Assembly (NCBI GenBank): GCA_916720335.1
Contig: CAKAQU010000089.1
Location: forward strand, 1-7,107
Source: an uncultured Moraxella sp.
GTDB lineage: Bacteria > Pseudomonadota > Gammaproteobacteria > Pseudomonadales > Moraxellaceae
Reading direction: 5' to 3'
Length of the DNA stretch: 7,107 nt
A model generated the notes under the pieces. The model was not told the origin of the DNA and searched no databases. It saw nothing but the letters and a program-made list of their open reading frames with translations. The position numbers and the translations under genes were made by a program. Below are positions 4,738 through 7,107 of the stretch, piece after piece. Position 1 is the stretch's first letter; every line of letters starts with the position of its first letter.

Positions 4738-7107
4738 ATGACAATATTACATCCAGCTTTTAAATTGATTCATCGTCATCAAATTGACGCATTGGGCATC
4801 ACCGTACTTATTAGTGAACATATAAAAACCAAAGCCAAACATTATCATTTGGCGTGCAACAACAGCGAAAATGCTTTTTTGATTGGTTTTGCCACGCAGC
4901 CAATGACGTCGCGTGGTGAGGCTCATATTTTGGAACACACGGTATTATGTGGTTCGCAAAAATATCCTGTTCGCGACCCGTTTTTTAGCATGATTAAGCG
5001 TTCATTAAATACCTTTATGAATGCGATGACTGCGGCGGATTGGACGGTTTATCCATTTGCCACCCAAAATAAAAATGATTTTTTTAATTTATTATCTGTT
5101 TATACCGATGCGGTATTTTTTCCCAATATTAATGAACTGGATTTTGCACAAGAGGGCATTCGTGTTGAATTAAATGAGAAAGATGAGCCTGAATACCATG
5201 GTGTGGTATTTAATGAAATGAAAGGAGCGATGAGCGGTGAAATTGACCAGCTTTATTATGCGCTTATGCCTTATGTTTTTAAAAAAACAACATATCATTA
5301 CAATTCAGGCGGCGACCCAAAACAAATTCCCAAATTAACCCATCAAGATTTGGTTGATTTCCATAAAGCCCATTATCATCCTAGTAACGCCATTATTATG
5401 AGTTTTGGGAACATTCCTGTCGCTCAGATTCAAGAAAAATTACATGAAGAAGCGCTGGTGCGTTTTGATGATATTCGGTATCCAGCATTGGGCAAAAAAT
5501 TTGCATCTATGAAAGAGCCAAGTTTAGCCAAACCTTTACAAGTATTTGATACATATACCAGTGATGATAATGGCAAACAAAAAACCCATCAGGTTTTGGC
5601 ATGGCTTTTACCAACCATTACTGACCCAAAACAGCGTTTGGCAATGCGCTTGATGGAAGGTGTTTTAACTGAACACGCAGGCTCACCACTGCGAGCGTAT
5701 TTGGATAGTCATGAACTTGGTACGTCGGCAAACCCACTTTTAGGACTTGATGACAGTCATTTTCAAATGGTCTTTTATGCTGGACTTCGTGGCTCTGAAA
5801 AAAATCATGCTGATGATATTGAACAAGGTATTTTGACATTATTAACCCAAGTAGCAAATAACCCCATCAGTGAAGAAACCATTCAAACCATTTTACATCA
5901 AATGGAGCTCGACCAGCGCCATATTGGTGGCGACAGCATGCCATATGGTTTAACTTTAATGCTTGAGGCATTTAGCACAGCACTCCACGGCGGCGATGTG
6001 ATGGATGTTTGGCAAATTGATGAACATTTGACATGGCTAAGAAAACAAGCTCAACAACCAAACTGGGTGCAGTCACTTATCAAAACCTATTTGATTGACA
6101 ATCCACATCGTGTTCGCCTGACTTTAAGCCCTGATAAGGATAAAGCTCAAAGATTGGTAGACGAAGAACAAGCCCAATTACGTGAACTTGCTGAAAAATT
6201 AAGTGAGGAAGACAAACAAATTTTACGCCAAAAAGCTAAGGATTTAGCAATTCGTCAGGCAACCCCTGATGATGTTAATCTGTTGCCAAAGGTCGGACTT
6301 GAAGACATTCCTAGCGAAGTGGCATTTACACAAGGTCAAGTTACCCCAATCACCATTCAAGGTGAACAACGTAATTTATATGAATATCATGCAGGTACTA
6401 ATGGCTTGTATTATTATCAAGTATTGATTAATTTAGACAAAAAATACGATGAAATTTTAACCAATCCTTTGCTACCAACGTATCTTACTTTGTTGTCAGA
6501 GCTGGGTACAAATCAATACGATGCGCGCGCATTCCAAGCTTATCAGGCGGCTCACTCATCAGGAGTGACTGCTCGCATTTCTCAAAGAACTGATTTATCA
6601 GATAAAGATAAGATGAGCAGTTATTTTATTTTGGCAACTCGAGCTTTAAATCGCAAATTAGAAGCCATTGATATTATTGGCGAAGTGTTAAATGACAGTG
6701 TTTTTAACGAAGTTGAGCGTATGCGTGAATTGTTGTCGCAAAAACAAGCCAGCTGGCAGTCGCATCTGGCATCGCAAGGGCACGCTTATGCGATGCAAAC
6801 GGCTAGTCGTGGTATGAGTAAACTTTCAGCGATTGAATACGCGTTTTCTGGACTGCCTGCACTGGCAAGTTTAAAAGTTTTTTTAAGCCAAGCCGATGAT
6901 GCAATGTGGCAAACACTGACTAAACGCTTAACGGATTTGCATCAAAAAATCATAAATCTACCCAAAGATGTAATTTTGGTTTGTGAAAAAGAAGTTGCGC
7001 CAAAGCTGATTGAAAAGATTGAAAAAACTTTTGATTATCAAACGTCCAATTACGCTTTATCAAAAGCAGATAAACTGCCTTTTGATGATTTAACTGCATT
7101 ATTAACA
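4738..7107 (+). CDS. M16C zinc metallopeptidase (PreP/Cym1-like), C-terminus cut by window edge
   Basis: Peptidase of the pitrilysin/insulinase superfamily, presequence-protease subfamily, which digests unfolded peptides inside a closed two-halved chamber. The frame is open for 790 codons to the window end; whole family members are about 970 residues. The inverted zinc motif HILEH (His63, Glu66, His67) sits in GEAHILEHTVLCGSQKYPVR, and the third ligand is Glu160 in GVVFNEMKGAMSG, spaced as in plant and human PreP. A charged, probably helical linker at about 465-512 joins the two halves. The C-terminal Arg/Tyr pair that contacts substrate in this superfamily would lie beyond the edge. There is no signal peptide, so it is likely cytoplasmic. 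The ATG at 4738 has GGAA 7 nt upstream and a TATAAT before it; it is divergent from glmM. The natural substrates of bacterial members are poorly known, and I give no symbol. Confidence 0.94.
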   Translation, partial: MTILHPAFKLIHRHQIDALGITVLISEHIKTKAKHYHLACNNSENAFLIGFATQPMTSRGEAHILEHTVLCGSQKYPVRDPFFSMIKRSLNTFMNAMTAADWTVYPFATQNKNDFFNLLSVYTDAVFFPNINELDFAQEGIRVELNEKDEPEYHGVVFNEMKGAMSGEIDQLYYALMPYVFKKTTYHYNSGGDPKQIPKLTHQDLVDFHKAHYHPSNAIIMSFGNIPVAQIQEKLHEEALVRFDDIRYPALGKKFASMKEPSLAKPLQVFDTYTSDDNGKQKTHQVLAWLLPTITDPKQRLAMRLMEGVLTEHAGSPLRAYLDSHELGTSANPLLGLDDSHFQMVFYAGLRGSEKNHADDIEQGILTLLTQVANNPISEETIQTILHQMELDQRHIGGDSMPYGLTLMLEAFSTALHGGDVMDVWQIDEHLTWLRKQAQQPNWVQSLIKTYLIDNPHRVRLTLSPDKDKAQRLVDEEQAQLRELAEKLSEEDKQILRQKAKDLAIRQATPDDVNLLPKVGLEDIPSEVAFTQGQVTPITIQGEQRNLYEYHAGTNGLYYYQVLINLDKKYDEILTNPLLPTYLTLLSELGTNQYDARAFQAYQAAHSSGVTARISQRTDLSDKDKMSSYFILATRALNRKLEAIDIIGEVLNDSVFNEVERMRELLSQKQASWQSHLASQGHAYAMQTASRGMSKLSAIEYAFSGLPALASLKVFLSQADDAMWQTLTKRLTDLHQKIINLPKDVILVCEKEVAPKLIEKIEKTFDYQTSNYALSKADKLPFDDLTALLT

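Noticed and set aside
4747..5857. Minus-strand open frames opposite the M16C peptidase
   Set aside because: They lie antisense to a clearly conserved peptidase sequence and show no start signals or recognisable motifs.

Overview
This AT-rich window carries five protein genes and looks like core chromosome of a gammaproteobacterium. The AT-rich composition, many Asn/Lys/Gln codons and the set of genes fit Moraxellaceae, most likely Moraxella or a close relative. That is an inference from general look, not from a database search. I see no mobile elements, CRISPR arrays, tRNA or rRNA genes, frameshifts or broken genes.

Layout. Four genes lie on the minus strand and read right to left. glmM (phosphoglucosamine mutase) and pdxH (pyridoxamine 5'-phosphate oxidase) are 28 bp apart. 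They probably form one operon, driven by a good sigma70 promoter at 4576-4604 and closed by a clear intrinsic terminator at 2412-2442. Next comes a BtuB-like TonB-dependent outer-membrane receptor (423-2276) with its own -10 box and a weak terminator-like hairpin downstream. Last is the 5' end of ahcY (S-adenosylhomocysteinase, 1-296, cut by the window edge), with its own promoter and a strongly structured leader. On the plus strand, divergent from glmM, a large M16C (PreP/Cym1-type) zinc peptidase starts at 4738 and runs off the right edge after 790 codons.

Non-coding DNA. The gaps are short (126, 195, 28 and 231 bp) and none exceeds 300 bp. They hold most of the unexplained structure: a 15-bp stem plus a repeated arm just ahead of the ahcY ribosome-binding site, a 15-bp inverted repeat of form ATGAAA-N3-TTTCAT upstream of both the receptor gene and the glmM start, and a tandem ATGCAT repeat in the glmM leader.

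How the genes relate. These are mostly housekeeping functions: cell-wall precursor synthesis (glmM), PLP salvage (pdxH), the methyl cycle (ahcY) and peptide turnover (M16C). If the receptor imports cobalamin, its place next to ahcY would make metabolic sense, because homocysteine released by AhcY can be remethylated by B12-dependent MetH. The receptor's substrate cannot be settled from sequence alone. I found no convincing new multi-gene system; the ahcY leader is the best candidate for something undescribed.
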